A stretch of DNA of 64,000 nucleotides from NCBI GenBank assembly GCA_004380135.1, contig QXCR01000046.1, positions 1 through 64,000 on the forward strand, in the 5' to 3' direction. Source of the DNA: Stemphylium vesicarium (lineage: Eukaryota; Ascomycota; Dothideomycetes; Pleosporales; Pleosporaceae). Every line of letters starts with the position of its first letter. Within the stretch, counting starts at the first letter, position 1. A program made the position numbers and the translations under genes. Positions 1 through 11,764 of the stretch are shown piece by piece. The notes under the pieces are model-generated. The model saw only the letters and a program-made list of their open reading frames with translations, made no database searches and was not told the origin of the DNA.

Positions 1-149
1 TCCTCGCCCCTCTTCATGCCCCTTGCTTTCCTGCGCGCATCCTCGACATCGACACCCTCCATGCCCCTCACCACGCCCGTGATATCGCCATCGGTCGCGC
101 CACCGCCAACAGTCAGCACAAGATATGTCTTTGCGCTCTTCGTTCCCAT
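1..149 (-). CDS. Partial 5' end of an unrecognised protein-coding gene
   Basis: An open frame reads leftwards off the window from an ATG at 147-149, in a good context (GACGACATGG). It encodes 49 residues, beginning MGTKSAKTYLVLTVGGG and ending in a basic stretch rich in Arg, Lys and Met. No stop or splice donor is seen before the edge. The frame also stays open some way upstream of this ATG, so the true start could differ. I do not recognise the family. The composition (hydrophobic beta-like YLVLTV followed by GGGATDGD) looks like real coding sequence rather than a chance frame, but the evidence is short. Confidence 0.4.
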   Translation of the reverse strand, partial: MGTKSAKTYLVLTVGGGATDGDITGVVRGMEGVDVEDARRKARGMKRGE

Positions 150-1370
150 GTCGTCCTCCAACAGACCCGCACCAATACAACACCACCTACAGCGGCACAG
201 CGCCCACTTTCCCCATCCTCTCTAACCTAACCTTCCTCCTTCAAAAAAAAAAAAGGTTGGTACCGACAAAGCAAAAGCATCAAAGATACTGCAACTACTC
301 GAATCCACTGGCCCTGATCGGCGAGCTGATCCCTTCCTTTTCCCTCTGGTGTAAAAGGCCAGCCCTGCCCGTTTGACGCGATGCGATGCGATGTGCCCTG
401 GCAGCCGGACGGCGGCGCGCGTGCTGCGGCCGTATTAGGGCTGTCCACTCACATGCACTCGGTCCCCTAACCATCCCCCGGTCTCTGATCCCGGCGGTTG
501 CGCGGCAGTGGCGGGCGTGGGGCGCGGCCGGCCAGCCAGCCAGCCAGGCCAGGCGAGGGCAAGGCGATCTGGGCTGCTTTGCGCTGGCTGGCGCGAGGGC
601 TTGATCACTACTTGCATAGGATCTTGAGCGTGTGTATGTGTGCTGTGAGTAATCTTTTTTCCTTCTGCGACGTTTGGGTGGTTTGAAATCCGGTTTTGAG
701 GGGTTGCATCGCATGTGTTGGTGTGCGATGCGTTGGAGTGATCGAGATGGGGCTAGACTGGGATTGGGCGGTGGGGATAAGCAGCCACGCAGGGCGTTCG
801 TGCTGCATCATCTCTTGAAATCACTCAGCGGATTGCAAATGCAATTAGAATTGGATGTGAATATTGAACACAGTTGAAGTCCACCGTAGGTCAGCTCGGT
901 GTCTTTACATTGCAAGGCGTTGCATAGCCAGTCAGGGGAAGTAAGACAATCATCCGCAAGTAGTATCCAACGCCATAGCTGTGCGAACAAGTACAAAACG
1001 CCCGCTGCAACTCCACGATGGACTCGAAGTTCATGTGGCGCATCGAGTGACATCAATGTCTTGCATGTGCAGGCCCGATCTTACGTAGTCTACAGGGAGA
1101 GAGCGCAGACAAAGAAGCCTCCCAATACTGCCAACGAGTATCCAAAATAAAAGCAAACCCTCGTTTCATGCGCACGTGAGACAAATGTCCCGTAGCTGGA
1201 GTTTAGGCACACTTCCCCAAAACGCTCGCAAGAATTCCTTCTTACTATCCTAACGCCTTTGCTGAAGATGCACGATGACTGTGCCGCCAGGCCGTGCCGG
1301 ACCGAATGTCAGACGTACCGGGCCGCGAGGCACTGTCGAAGGGAAACACGTAAGACGCAGCGTAGGAGGC
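150..1370. other. Intergenic, no gene seen
   Basis: No convincing gene. It holds an A-rich run near 242-254, a 5-bp GATGC-type repeat near 378-395, and a CCAG tandem run near 530-550. The last part lies downstream of the ubiquitin-conjugating enzyme gene. Short frames here show no family resemblance. Confidence 0.5.
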
Positions 1371-2031
1371 TCAGGCGTCCAGTTCCTCGGGAGCCTTGTG
1401 GCGAGCGAGGACGAGGCGCTTGTACTCGGCTGGGTCTTTGTCCCAGAGCTCTGCGGCCTGGCCGTTCAGAGGGCTTGAGCTGTGGCAGGGTTAGTATGCG
1501 CCTTCTCATGTTTCCATAGCCTTGCATAGTCTGTGAAATATAGAGTTACTCACTTGTTCGGCTCTCCTAGCAGACTCTGTAGACTCAGTAGCACGGTTGT
1601 GATGTTGTAGATGGCGCTCCATTTGTCCTTCAGGATGTCCAGGCAGATACGGCCCGAGAAGTCGACGTTGGGGTGGTAGATGGGTGTCTTGTATAGTACG
1701 GTAGGAGGGCTGTAGGGATAGTTGTTGGCAAACTCCATCGACAGCTTGAAAACGAGGTTGGCGTAGGGTGTGTCGGCGGGGCCGTCGATGGTTGCGGTCC
1801 ACACCGTCATGTTCTCGTCGTCGGGGAAGGCGGTTATACCAGGTGTGGGCTTGGTCATAATGTCCATGAGTTCCTTTTGGAGGCTGGGGGAGCATCAGTC
1901 CGCGGATCGGATGGGCGTTGCAGGGGCATATCGTGGTACTGGGGGAGGGGAATGAAAGAATTCGAGAGAACATACCGCTGAGCAACAGTGGCGTTGGCGC
2001 CATTTCCTCGTCCGTTGGATGAAAGAGCCAT
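1371..2031 (-). CDS. Ubiquitin-conjugating enzyme E2, UBE2C/UbcH10 type
   Basis: Three exons (2031-1976, 1883-1554, 1479-1371) give 164 residues. The UBC fold is complete. HPN is at residues 89-91 and the active-site Cys is at about residue 99 in GRICLDIL. The LLSLQSLLGEPN stretch that follows, and a short Ser/Gly/Asn-rich N-terminal extension (MALSSNGRGNGAN), are typical of the E2-C family. By family knowledge this enzyme works with the anaphase-promoting complex, loading ubiquitin for degradation of mitotic cyclins and securin. The start is the first ATG of exon 1, and both introns have GT-AG borders (92 and 74 nt). The C-terminus ends in the usual short extension after the last helix. Identity as an E2 is very sure; the UBE2C subclass is likely. 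Confidence 0.93.
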
Positions 2032-2800
2032 CTTATTTTTCTTGCGAAGGCAGTGCTGGCCGCAGGTTTGTAGATGATGGATCTCAACGTCGGTCAAGAA
2101 AATTGCGGTGCACTGTGGGGTAACGATTGCGTCGCAGAGGCCAGTAAGACAGGACAACAAGTGCGTCCAAAAAGAGTCAAGGCGGAAAGGAAGAAGGTCG
2201 TAAAGGGGAGTACAGTGTTTCGTGCTGATGTCGTGAAAGGCGAGAACGTGTGTAGTAGACAAGAGTACAACCCAAGTACGCGATGTATCTGGTGTTGTGT
2301 GTTTATCGTTGATGTCCCTGCGTCTGCCGGGGAAACCAGTCCCTGGCGCGTGGGATCCCTGTCAAAGTGGACGCGGTGCCCCACCCACTAAAACATCGCG
2401 CACGTCCAACCAACCCATTCGCGTTGGGTTCGCGTCTTTGCAGACAATAACCAACCGCCCTAAATATACGTCCTTTGCTTTTGTTTGTGTCTATGTTTGC
2501 ACGACTTCGGGAATACGTTGATGATGTGTCAGACCCCGTCATTGGAAGGTGCAAAGGCCTCAGCAGTGCAAGCGCACGCTCGCATGATCGCATCAGGCGC
2601 TTGGCAGATTCGATCAGGAACATGATGAGGCTTTATTGGATCACTTCCAATCTGGCTGCTGACCTACAGATGAAGGAATCTTGCTGTGCGGAAACATACT
2701 GACCGGTTCGTCTGATATGGTGGCACAGCCTCTGCGTTACCCTGCCATATCTTTTTCCACGTACTCTCATCTCAACCTCAAAGCACACATCAGCTACACC
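2032..2800. promoter_or_regulatory. Intergenic between divergent E2 gene and HET pseudogene
   Basis: Head-to-head spacing of about 770 bp. It must contain the promoter of the E2 gene and the former promoter of the HET gene. I see no clear TATA box or repeat, and the short frames here look random. Confidence 0.4.
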
Positions 2801-4817
2801 ATGTCGCTATGCCAAACCTACAAGGATGTCTTTCAAGGTTTCTGTTCTGTGGAACGCTTACCACATCATACTTCCTTCCATGGTCTACTGCAGTCAGCAA
2901 TCGAGTATTGCTACATTTGCCGCGTTATATGGCAAGCCGTATCTTCAGTCCCACCAGAACAAGCTGAAGCATTCATGGTAACAGCCATGGATGCAAAAAA
3001 GGGGCTATCGAGCACGTAACAGATTGTGAGGTCAACCTTGGCGAGAGTCTCGAATGGTGGGATTGCTGGATAGAGTTTTGTTTGAATCACCCCTCTACAG
3101 GACGCAAGACGAGATATTTCTACAGGTGCACACCGATCCTCAATGGTAAGCATCCCCTCTGCAGAAACTCATTTACTGGGCCTAAGAGTCAGATGAGTAA
3201 TTACCGGTGCAGACGCCCGACAGTATAGACTGGACATCCAGCCTACGGCGCGCGAAGAATTGGTTATCCCAATGCGCCGGAAGCCACACTCGGTGTCGAA
3301 CCGCCTGTTCTCGTCAACGTCTCGGTTGCTTCCTTCCCACCCGGCTTATTGAAATTGGAAAGCCACAGACAGGCCAGGTCCGCCTTCTGCTATCTTTGGA
3401 TCAAGCCAGCTCGATCACAGGTTACGTGACGCTGAGTCACTGCTGGGGCAAGACCAAAACCCTTCGATTGACTGCCGCTTCGATCGAACGCTTGAAGAGT
3501 GGAGTACCCATCACTACTCTTGCAAAAACTTTCTAAGACGCCATATATACCGCGCAATCGCTAGACATACGATCTATCTGGATTGATTCTCTGTGTATAC
3601 TACAGGACTCTAATCTGACTGGCAGCAGCAATCCGCGCTCATGAGTCAGGTGTACCAGAACGGGGTACTTAATATCGCAGCCAGTATCGCGGCTGATAGT
3701 GGTGCTGGCTGCTTTCCTTCCAGACCTCCGTCGGCTACAAAACCTTGCATCGTGCAAACAGACCGGATGAATCACCAAAACGGTGCTTACCACTTGTACG
3801 GCTCCAGGGAATATGGCATGGAACAGATGCCACTGGCCAAGCGTGCCTGGGTTCTTCAGGAAACCCTCTTAGCACCCAGGGTGCTGTCTCTATGCGGTTC
3901 ACAAATGATCTGGGAATGTTGTGAGTTGAGCGCCTCTGAAGCCTATCCGAACGGCATACCGTGTGTCATAGGCTGGCTGGCAGTGAAAAGAGGAGGAATA
4001 CTTCAAGACATTTGGTAGTCTGAAAGAGCTTGACGTCACGGGAAAGCCAGACTCCAATTCCATTGAGGAAACGCGAAAACTCTGGGGAGAGATACTGATT
4101 TCGTACACTAGACGTCAGTTGACCTAACCAAGCGATAAGCTGGTCGCATTATCCGGCGTTGCAAAGATCATGGCACAGGCTCTCGACAATGAATACTGTG
4201 TAGGGATGTGGAGGAGCCATCTGTTACAAGATCTATGCTGGTTTTGCGAGTTCTGGTTTATGACGTCGATAGACCCGCCTCCCTTTGGATCTGGGACGGG
4301 CGCAGCACCTTCGTGGTCTTGGGCATCTAGAGACGACGGGATCTGGTCCCGGACGCATAACTTAGAAGGAAAGGCTGTTGCCAATATTGTTTCTTGTGTC
4401 GTTCAGACTGCGACAGCCGACCGGACAGGTGCGGTCGAACGTGGAGAATTGAGACTGTCCGGTAGTCTCATAACCATGCGTGTGTATGAGGATGGAGCGC
4501 GTATACCAAAGGTGTTCTACAATGAAAAGGTCAATGAGGGCATGTGGCACGACGGCATCAGGCTCGACCATCACCTACTGTCCCCAAATGTACACTGCTT
4601 ACCCCTCTTTTCCGACGAGCCAGAGAACCTTAAGCGGGGTCTTTTGCTGGTACCAACAGGTGTCGCCAGAGGCCAGTTCAGAAGGGTGGGACTTTTTTGG
4701 TCCGATCATCTCATTACTCAGACCAAATTACCAGAACTTGCTCAGTTTAGGAATGAAGACTGGATGGAGTATGAAGAAGATTGCGGCGACGGCAAGTACG
4801 TCGTGTCCATCATATAA
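2801..4817 (+). pseudogene. HET-domain (heterokaryon incompatibility, PF06985) gene, broken
   Basis: The HET core is clear: YVTLSHCWG, then LAKTF-DAI, SIWIDSLCILQDS, SALMSQVYQNG and RAWVLQETLLAPRVLSLCG. The C-terminal region (GAAPSWSWASRDDG, then GLLLVPTGVARGQFRRVG) is also typical. Reading needs several frame changes. There is a shift at the A6G4 run near 2995-3004. An in-frame TAA at 3534-3536 sits where the family has Gln (KTFQDAI). A shift near 3610-3625 lies between LQDS and DWQQQSAL. A shift plus TGA lies near 3955-3986, and a TAA at 4125-4127 sits just before PSDKLVALSG. One real intron may lie near 3146-3209. HET proteins trigger cell death after fusion of unlike hyphae. With five lesions spread over about 1.1 kb, sequencing error alone is unlikely. 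The start is the ATG at 2801. The last 216 codons remain open. Confidence 0.85.
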
Positions 4818-6140
4818 GACTACGGGAGAGATGCTTCGGGGCACCAGCGGATATGAGTTATGTCTAATCGCATGTCACCAAGAACGCCGGCGCCGTAGAC
4901 AGTCGCAATTGATTTACTCTTACCAACCACCATGTCACAACAATCCTGTGAAAGAATCCATAAATTCGAGGAACCAAGATACACAAGCCACTCACCTCAA
5001 CACATCGATCACGATATACACATTAGCATCTCAGCAACCACCACCAGAGTAAAACCTTGCGCGAAACCAGGACAATATATCTACATGCTTGAACAACGGA
5101 GAATGCTACTGCTAGCTAGAAAAAACATGCGCCTTTTTATTTGGTCTAGCCTTAGCCCTGAGAGTGACACTAGAAGATTCTACATCTACGTGCTATACTC
5201 CCACAAATCCTAACAACTACACAATTACCCCACAATTACCCCACAATCACATGGCTATCTACTATTTACACTACTACTCTTGATACCACCACTATCATTC
5301 CCTCCCTTCTTCGCATACTGCTACACTTCCTACCCAAACCTGCAATTCAAAGAAAAAGGTCTTACTCTTTTTGTACATATACACAAACACGGGGAAAATG
5401 AGAGAGAGAAAGAGAATATTGTTTATTCTACTCATAAACACCCCACCCCACGACTGGAGCCAACTACCTACGGGTAGAAGAAATAGAGGTGCAATTAAGT
5501 AACTTGTTCGAGGTGCTCATTCCTCCTACTTTTGCGCCTACTAACAGCGAGGTACCCTTTCCTTACCTTGATTCTCTTTTTCTATTTTAGGTAACCGGCT
5601 GCTTTCTACTTAACAAACACGATGTTGATGCATTAATCAAGCTTCAAGGCCATGTGTGAGGCCACATATGCGTAGATTGGTAGTAACGATCTCAGCGTAA
5701 ACATGACTGCGGAAGAGAAGAATACTACGCGACATGAGCTTTCTCTCGGATACAGTCGTCAAGATTATGCTCCAGCTGGATTGACCAAGTCATCGAGGAG
5801 AGGGCAACAAGAAGATGATCCAGCAATAGCCTGAGAGGGGAACGTTCTAACTCTGCTATATCGCACATTCTTACTCGTATTGGAAGATGACAAATACCAT
5901 TACCGGATACCGCGAGCGCTAAACGCCTCAGCTGTATACGCCTTTCGCTATGTCCGTTTATGGAAGCTGCTGAGAAGAATCAAAAAAAATCAAAAACAAA
6001 ACAAAAAACAAGACAGCTGGCTAAGCATGCGATTGTGAGAACATAAAACCAGCTCCATCAACAAAACACCATACACACACTCCCTGACATCGACCTCAAA
6101 CCTCGCTTCTAACCGCTTATAACGCATCTACATTCCCGAC
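4818..6140. other. Intergenic, low-complexity, no gene
   Basis: About 1.3 kb with no supported gene. It contains a short tandem repeat at 5221-5248 and A-rich tracts near 5980-6012 (T-rich on the minus-strand transcript, so possibly part of the 3' end of the neighbouring RMD8-like gene). Confidence 0.5.
5221..5248. repeat. Short tandem repeat, unit ACAATTACCCC
   Basis: Two complete 11-bp units followed by a partial third unit (ACAAT). It lies in non-coding DNA downstream of the HET pseudogene. Confidence 0.7.
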
Positions 6141-7946
6141 TCACCCAACAAGCAAACCCTTGACCCCACCACCAACCCAAACCAGACTCCTCGCCGCCAG
6201 CAACCCCGGTCCCGCATACGCAGGCGGTCCCATACCCTTGAGTCCCGCCCCCGCCGTGTTCGCCGCCATGATACCCGCCTCACCGCCCGAAACGGGGACA
6301 TTCATTTTACCCTTTTGTAAGATGGCAAAGCGAAGCAAAACCTCCAGGCAAGTGATGCAAATACTCAGGACAATAAGCACAATGATAATCCAAGTAATCT
6401 TGGTCATCTTCTTGTCGCTGATAGAATCCGATAGTATCTCTCCGAGGTCGAGGAAGACCTGGCAGCGCTCGTTGAGGACTTGGATGCGGGGTTTGATTTC
6501 GAGGTATTCGCGGACGGCGGTGTAGAGGGGGTGTAGGGTTGGTTCGGCGTCCCAGAAGAAACTGGGGGTGTCGAGCATGTTGGAGGCTGTATGGTGTGGT
6601 TAGCAGTTGCATGGTGTCAAGAGTGAGAGGTACGTACAGAGGTTCACTTCTACGCGACTGGTGAAGAGCTGACCGATCATCTTGACTACGTCTGTTCTCC
6701 TCATGCCCAGTTTTCCTGTCAGGGCTAGACGCTTTGGTACGTATTGCGCTGCAAGCATGGTGCGGTTCATGCCTTCTTCGAATAGACTCAGCTTTGTGCT
6801 TTGCGCAATGGCGTGGCTCATGGCCAGTTTGATCATGTGGTCTCCGCTCTTTAAGGTAATCATGTCGTTGTACATGCGCGGTCGTTGAATGTCCGGGTTG
6901 TATTCAAAGTGGAATTCTTCCGTCTCGAAATCGGACTCGGTCAAGGGTCGGGTTGCGATGGAGATGCCGGTGGCGGTGGCAGAAAAGGTAAGGTCGGCAA
7001 GTATGTCCTTTTCTTGCTTCTCGGTGAAGTTCCAAAACACTACTACGCCGTATGAGAAGACGAACATCTCGCCGAAAGTGAGCGCATTGGGCGCGATTCT
7101 TGAGTTCTCGGTGGAGTCTCTGCGGTCCTGTATGCCATCGTAGGGATGTTCCAGCTCGTGGTCATCGCGTACAAAATAAGTCTCCTCGTCCCCAAAATAG
7201 CCTTCGTGGTGGTCGCGCTGCTCATTGCGCTCAATCTCCTCATCCAGGACTGTCTTTCCACCAGGGCTCTTCAGCGCAGGACTACTGCGGACTCGGTAGC
7301 CGTCGCTTCCTGGCAGGAGTGGGAGATGGTATACGGTGTATAGACAGTCGTCATATAGCTTGGTACGCGCATTGTGTTGGTCCTTGACGAATTGAGCGGT
7401 GCTCTTCATCTTGTAGGCTTGCGCGGTGCAGTAGGCCGTGACGCGCGACAGCTTATCCGTCCTCCTAGCTTTGGGCAGTCGCTCCGCATAGCTCTTGTCG
7501 TTTGGACCACCTTTCGCCGTCCTTCTCGCGAGATCTTCATCGGTAGGCGGGCCTTCGTACTCGTCTTCGTCGAATTCCGTCTTCTCGTCCTCTTCCTGTC
7601 CTTCGGCCTCGGGTAGGAGCACAAGCTTTTCGCTGAGCTTACTCGATCGCGTCGGCATGTGTTGGGGTATCAGGCGACCGGATAGCCTGGGGTCGAGTGG
7701 GTGTCGGCCGCTGGGGGTGCGCGTATGCATCATGGGTCGGTTGCCCGGCGGGCCTCGTCGCTGCTGGCTTGGGATGTCGGAAGCGTACTGCAGGATGTTG
7801 TCGACCGAGATCAATCGCGCGGCGGTACCCTGTCTCTGTACACCGCCTGGTCGCTGTGGTGCTTTTGGTGCTCTGGGTGCGCTGTCGCGAGCATCCGTCA
7901 TGAGAACCGTCGGCCCTCTCTTGCTCTTAGCTGTTGGCCCGCTCAT
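6141..7946 (-). CDS. RMD8/RMD1-like DUF155 (YagE) membrane protein
   Basis: Two exons (7946-6638 and 6586-6141, intron 51 nt) give 584 residues. The N-terminal 200 residues are disordered, basic then acidic. The middle carries the DUF155 signature, including FVFSYGVVVFWNFTEKQE and the later helical part SHAIAQSTKLSLFEE. Near the C-terminus lies one strong membrane segment (ITWIIIVLIVLSICITCLEVLL), typical of the family. Yeast relatives Rmd1/Rmd8 are needed for meiotic division, and mitochondrial RMND1 is the animal relative. The biochemical role is not settled. The start MSGPTAK is the first ATG compatible with the long frame; the frame stays open upstream but that stretch looks non-coding. 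The next gene upstream on the same strand is also a membrane protein (RAX1-like), but the 693-bp spacing argues for separate transcription. Confidence 0.85.
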
Positions 7947-8639
7947 TTTGCTGGTTATGGTTATCCACTTTACTAGTGGCCGTAGTTCGACGGACGGTTG
8001 GAAGTCGCTGATGCAGCTGTCACAAGGAATAGTGGGGAAAAAAGAACGTGTTTGAGGATGTCCGATGGGTTTCCGCCAGCGATTTGGTGAATTGCGATTG
8101 TTGCGGCGCAAGTTAGGCCGATAATGCACGTAGAGCTGACATTCCGTCTTGTCGAGCCCGGCCCAGGTGAACGTCATTGCGCCTTGGCATGCATGCAGCC
8201 CGACTCCACTTGCCAACGGCTCGCCAAATGTCAATCAGGGGTGCATGCTATCACGTCACTTTAGAAATCATGGGCAACATACATCCATTGTGGCTTGGCT
8301 CACTGATTGAATGTCTCATGCTAACACCCGAACGCCATGCTCCCTGCAGAGAAGTGCGGTGGGATGAGGTAGCGGGACAAATACGGCCGTCCTTAACCAG
8401 AAGATACCAAGATCAAGTTGCCAACTAAAAACAAAGGGAAGTAGTCCTGCTGTAGGTCGTCTGCCGACAGAGCGAGGGGGTATCTAGTCCGTCGCCCGCT
8501 TGAATTATATCTGCTCTTCTTTTCCCCTCAAGCCGCTTGCGGTACTGCATCCATTTTGTGCAGATAAGAACGCCAAAGAATAAACAAACATTACACATCC
8601 GAAGGTAAAAAAAAAGACTGCCTGCCTGCCTGTCGCGCC
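7947..8639. promoter_or_regulatory. Intergenic, promoter of the DUF155 gene
   Basis: A 693-bp spacer between two minus-strand genes. No TATA box is recognised. A CTGC/CCTG run occurs near 8619-8635, close to the 3' end of the RAX1-like gene. Confidence 0.4.
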
Positions 8640-9848
8640 TCACAAGCGCTTACCCGGAACGAAGATGAAAAGACAGCAAAGGGCAACCGTGACCACCAAG
8701 AACATGATCAAGACAGTTATGGAGCGTCTCGCAAGCGTCTTCTTGACGAACGGTTCCCTGATCTTGTTGAAGTCGAAAAAGGTGTACTCGCTGTACCCAG
8801 CAATGGCAATGATGGGGTCGAGCATGTACTGGTGTGTGAAGATGAGGTAGATAGCGATGGTGAAGGGGAGAATGACCTGCGTGTTGTTAGTCGACTATAA
8901 TTGGGGAGACCAAGAGATTTTATCCATACCCAGCACCGTGTGGCTCTCGACTTATCCAAGAAAATCAGAATGAAAGAAGCCCACATGGCTGTGAAGAAGC
9001 TGATCAGCCCCACGATGAGTCGCACCATCATGCTCTGAGGAACAAGGTTACCAAGGCCCTTGTTCTGAAGAAAGCCGGGATATGCGTCGCGCTCCATAGC
9101 CTGGAAGACGTAGTCCTTGGCATGGTCAAATAGCTCGGGGTCTGCTCGCTGGTCGGGTCCCTCAATGGCGTCTTGTACGTCATTGAGGATGCTCTGGGGG
9201 ATGATGATCTCTCGCTCTGATCCGGGGAGCAGGTATGTGTATAGAATCTTCTCCGCCGACGCACGCAGATCTTCTCTCCGCGGTTGTGTATTGTCGGGGG
9301 ATGAGTTCTGGCCGCTCGAATCACCTGGTGTGTCCAACATATTCAGGCTTGGCCGTGGGAAATCGCGACTCTGGTTGCTGCCTTGACTATTCTGCGGCGA
9401 ATGGTTGCGACTTCCCCGCTCGGAACGGAGAAAAGCGGACAAGCGTTGGTCGGACATGTTGTCGGCTTTCTCGTTGTTAGAAGGGCCTTCTCCAGCATTG
9501 TCTAGGATGTAGGAGGAACGCTTGCTATTATTCTTCTCCATATCAGGTGTTTCTTCGATCATGCTCCTGTGCAACCGACGCACATACAGGCGACATAGCT
9601 GAAGGTGCTGCGATACGTCGAGCCTAATGTTTGTTAATCTACTATTTCCCCTTGAAGCTACCAGTCATGCAATCGTCTCACCAGAAATCCAGGTAGTCCA
9701 CCGACCGCTGCTGGTCTCGCATATAGATGTAGAAGGAGAAGAGATCTAGGGGTGCGACCGTCTTACGGCTGAGCACCTCGAAGAGCGTTGGAAAGCGGTT
9801 GCGGATGGGGCCTGTCTCCGCGGCGTCGGTATGGCTGGGCGACGACAT
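8640..9848 (-). CDS. RAX1-like protein: RGS domain plus C-terminal membrane segments
   Basis: Three exons (9848-9682, 9623-8930, 8876-8640; introns 58 and 53 nt) give 365 residues. Exon 1 has the start of an RGS fold (FPTLFEVLSRKTVAPLDLF, then DYLDFWLDVSQHLQLC). A Ser/Asn-rich loop of about 80 residues follows, then the second half of the RGS helices (LLPGSEREIIIPQSILNDVQDAI). The last 130 residues contain about three hydrophobic segments. This layout matches fungal Rax1, which with Rax2 marks bud sites or polarity in yeasts. In filamentous fungi such proteins are grouped with RGS regulators. The start is an ATG just before the conserved N-terminus, and all splice sites are GT-AG. The assignment rests on architecture. 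A generic RGS membrane protein is the alternative. Confidence 0.8.
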
Positions 9849-10805
9849 GGCTGCGAACGGACGTGGGTGGTGGTGGTAACGAGAGGCGCGCGACCAGTGT
9901 CGCTGGGGTGAAGAATGGTGATTATCGATAGACGCAGGGTCTACGAAGGGCGTGGAGCCCGCAATGTGTTTGCTTGCTTCTGCTTGAGTAGCACCGCGTT
10001 TGCTGATCGTATGCGCCTGGCGACGGTATCGCGATAGTGGGAGCCTTGGAGAACGTCGTGGTGATGGGCAGCTTGTGGGTTGCGCGCCTCAACACGTCGC
10101 CGAATCTGGCGTGAAGGCGGGAGATTAGGAGTGAGGTCGGGGCCTCGAGCTTGGCGTAACGGTTGGTGGAGCGAGCGGCAGTGGCTTGAGATCGCGTCGA
10201 GTCGCGCACTGCACGATGATGATGTTACCTATGTGCTACGTCGGGCTGTATGTAGTTGTCCAGGTGCACTTTGCAGATCAATTGCGTTGGATGATGATGA
10301 TGATGCGCGGAATACACAGACCTGAAACACGAGGCTGTGTGGCCGGGAAGGTCCAGCCCTGGAGAGCAGTAGCCACTGTCCACGTGATTGCCCCTGCCAC
10401 CCACGATGCCGTCGACCCCGGGCGGCAACGGTCGGGTGTGAGACAAGCAGTGTCTAATGAGCAGATAATGGTAAGGTCTGGAGCTTGACTATCTCTTGGC
10501 GGCCGATGATGTTTCTTTTGGCAATCGATATTAATAGATCCAACAAAAACAACATCGAGAGGATGGCGCAGAGTATGGCTTCAAAAGGCTTCGTTCCGAC
10601 CACTGCCTGCAAATGTTTCACGGAATCATGTCGAGATCGCTCTTGCGGAATGCGTAAATGAGGCACTGCAAACAGCGATGGTTCACTGGACGCCACAAGT
10701 GCGCCAGAGCCACCCAGGCAGCAGTTTCCGGTCACCAGGCCTTCACTTTGGTCATAACCCCCGCGCAACTTATTTAAGTTGGCGAGCCTGGTCCTTTGAC
10801 AATGC
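9849..10805. promoter_or_regulatory. Divergent intergenic region
   Basis: 957 bp between the RAX1-like gene (leftward) and the 2OG oxygenase gene (rightward). There is a small GAT repeat near 10289-10305. The long antisense frame covering the right side is a shadow of the oxygenase gene. Confidence 0.4.
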
Positions 10806-11764
10806 ATGTCTTTGCTGCGCTCAATTCGGAACAACCACAGATTTCTAGCAACTATGGCAGGTACCGCGAATAAACTACCTGTTGGCTTCCAGGCCGACAT
10901 GAAGAGCACGCATGAACTTGAGAGCCCAGTCGAACCCCCGGCAACACCTTCCATCTTAAAACTCCCTGACAACTTCCTCGCCGGTCCGGCGCCCAACATC
11001 AACAAGACGAAAATCGACTTCAAGAAAGAAGGTATACCAAGGAACGAGAAATGCTGGGCCGTCATACTCGATGGCGTCATGTCCGAAGAAGAATGCAGCA
11101 TGCTATTGAAAGCGGCTGAGGCAACAACCAACGGTAAATGGGAAAGAGCAATGGTAAACATGGGCGGAGGAATGCAAGCCATGTATGAGGATACAAGAAA
11201 ATGTGGCCGGATCATCTGGGACGACAGGGATGTCATGGAGAAACTATGGAAGAGAATACAAGGATCAGTCCCAGAGATACACCGTCTGCAAGATTGGGCA
11301 TATGTAACAGGTCCCGGTCCTGCAAGGCGAGGAGAGAGTTGGGTCATGACCAGGCTGAACGAACGAGGAAGATATCTCAAATACACCGGCGGAGAGTATT
11401 TCAAACGTACGTATCAAGTCTAATGATTGGATTGCATCTACTGACAGAGGTAGCACATTGCGACGGCACTTACGAGACCCCCGATGGCAAGGAACGCTCC
11501 TACTTTACCCTGCACCTTTATCTCAACGATGCTGTGGGCAAAGATGGCAAGAAGCAGCTGGAAGGCGGCGCCACTACGTTTTTCGACGGGACCCTGTCTC
11601 AACGCATAGATGTTGTACCAAAGGTCGGGCGTGTCCTGCTCTTCCAGCATCGGTTCTTGATACATTCCGGCGATGATGTGATCAGTGGGGAGAAATTCAC
11701 TCTACGAACAGACATCATGTATATGTTGGAGAATAGCAGTCTAGCAGAGGGGCCGGAAGGGTAG
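10806..11764 (+). CDS. Prolyl 4-hydroxylase-like 2OG-Fe(II) dioxygenase
   Basis: Two exons (10806-11406 and 11448-11764; intron 41 nt) give 305 residues. The C-terminal half is a P4Hc jelly-roll. Iron ligands are H204 and D206 (in AHCDG) and H273 (in FLIHSGDDV). K283 or R287 just after (GEKFTLRTDIMY) is the likely 2-oxoglutarate contact. Family members hydroxylate proline or related side chains using O2, Fe(II) and 2-oxoglutarate. The substrate cannot be told from sequence. There is no membrane segment. The first 16 residues (MSLLRSIRNNHRFLAT) are basic with no acidic residues, so a mitochondrial presequence is possible. A second ATG at 10854 would give a version lacking it. The alternative ATG at 10802 is out of frame. 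The intron falls just before the HxD motif, and the joined frame restores it. Confidence 0.87.

Noticed and set aside
295..714. 139-codon minus-strand frame
   Set aside because: Low-complexity Arg/Ala/Pro composition over a GC-rich repeat region, no motif, no splice partner.
10454..11404. 316-codon minus-strand frame
   Set aside because: It is the antisense shadow of the prolyl-hydroxylase-like exon, whose protein is clearly conserved.
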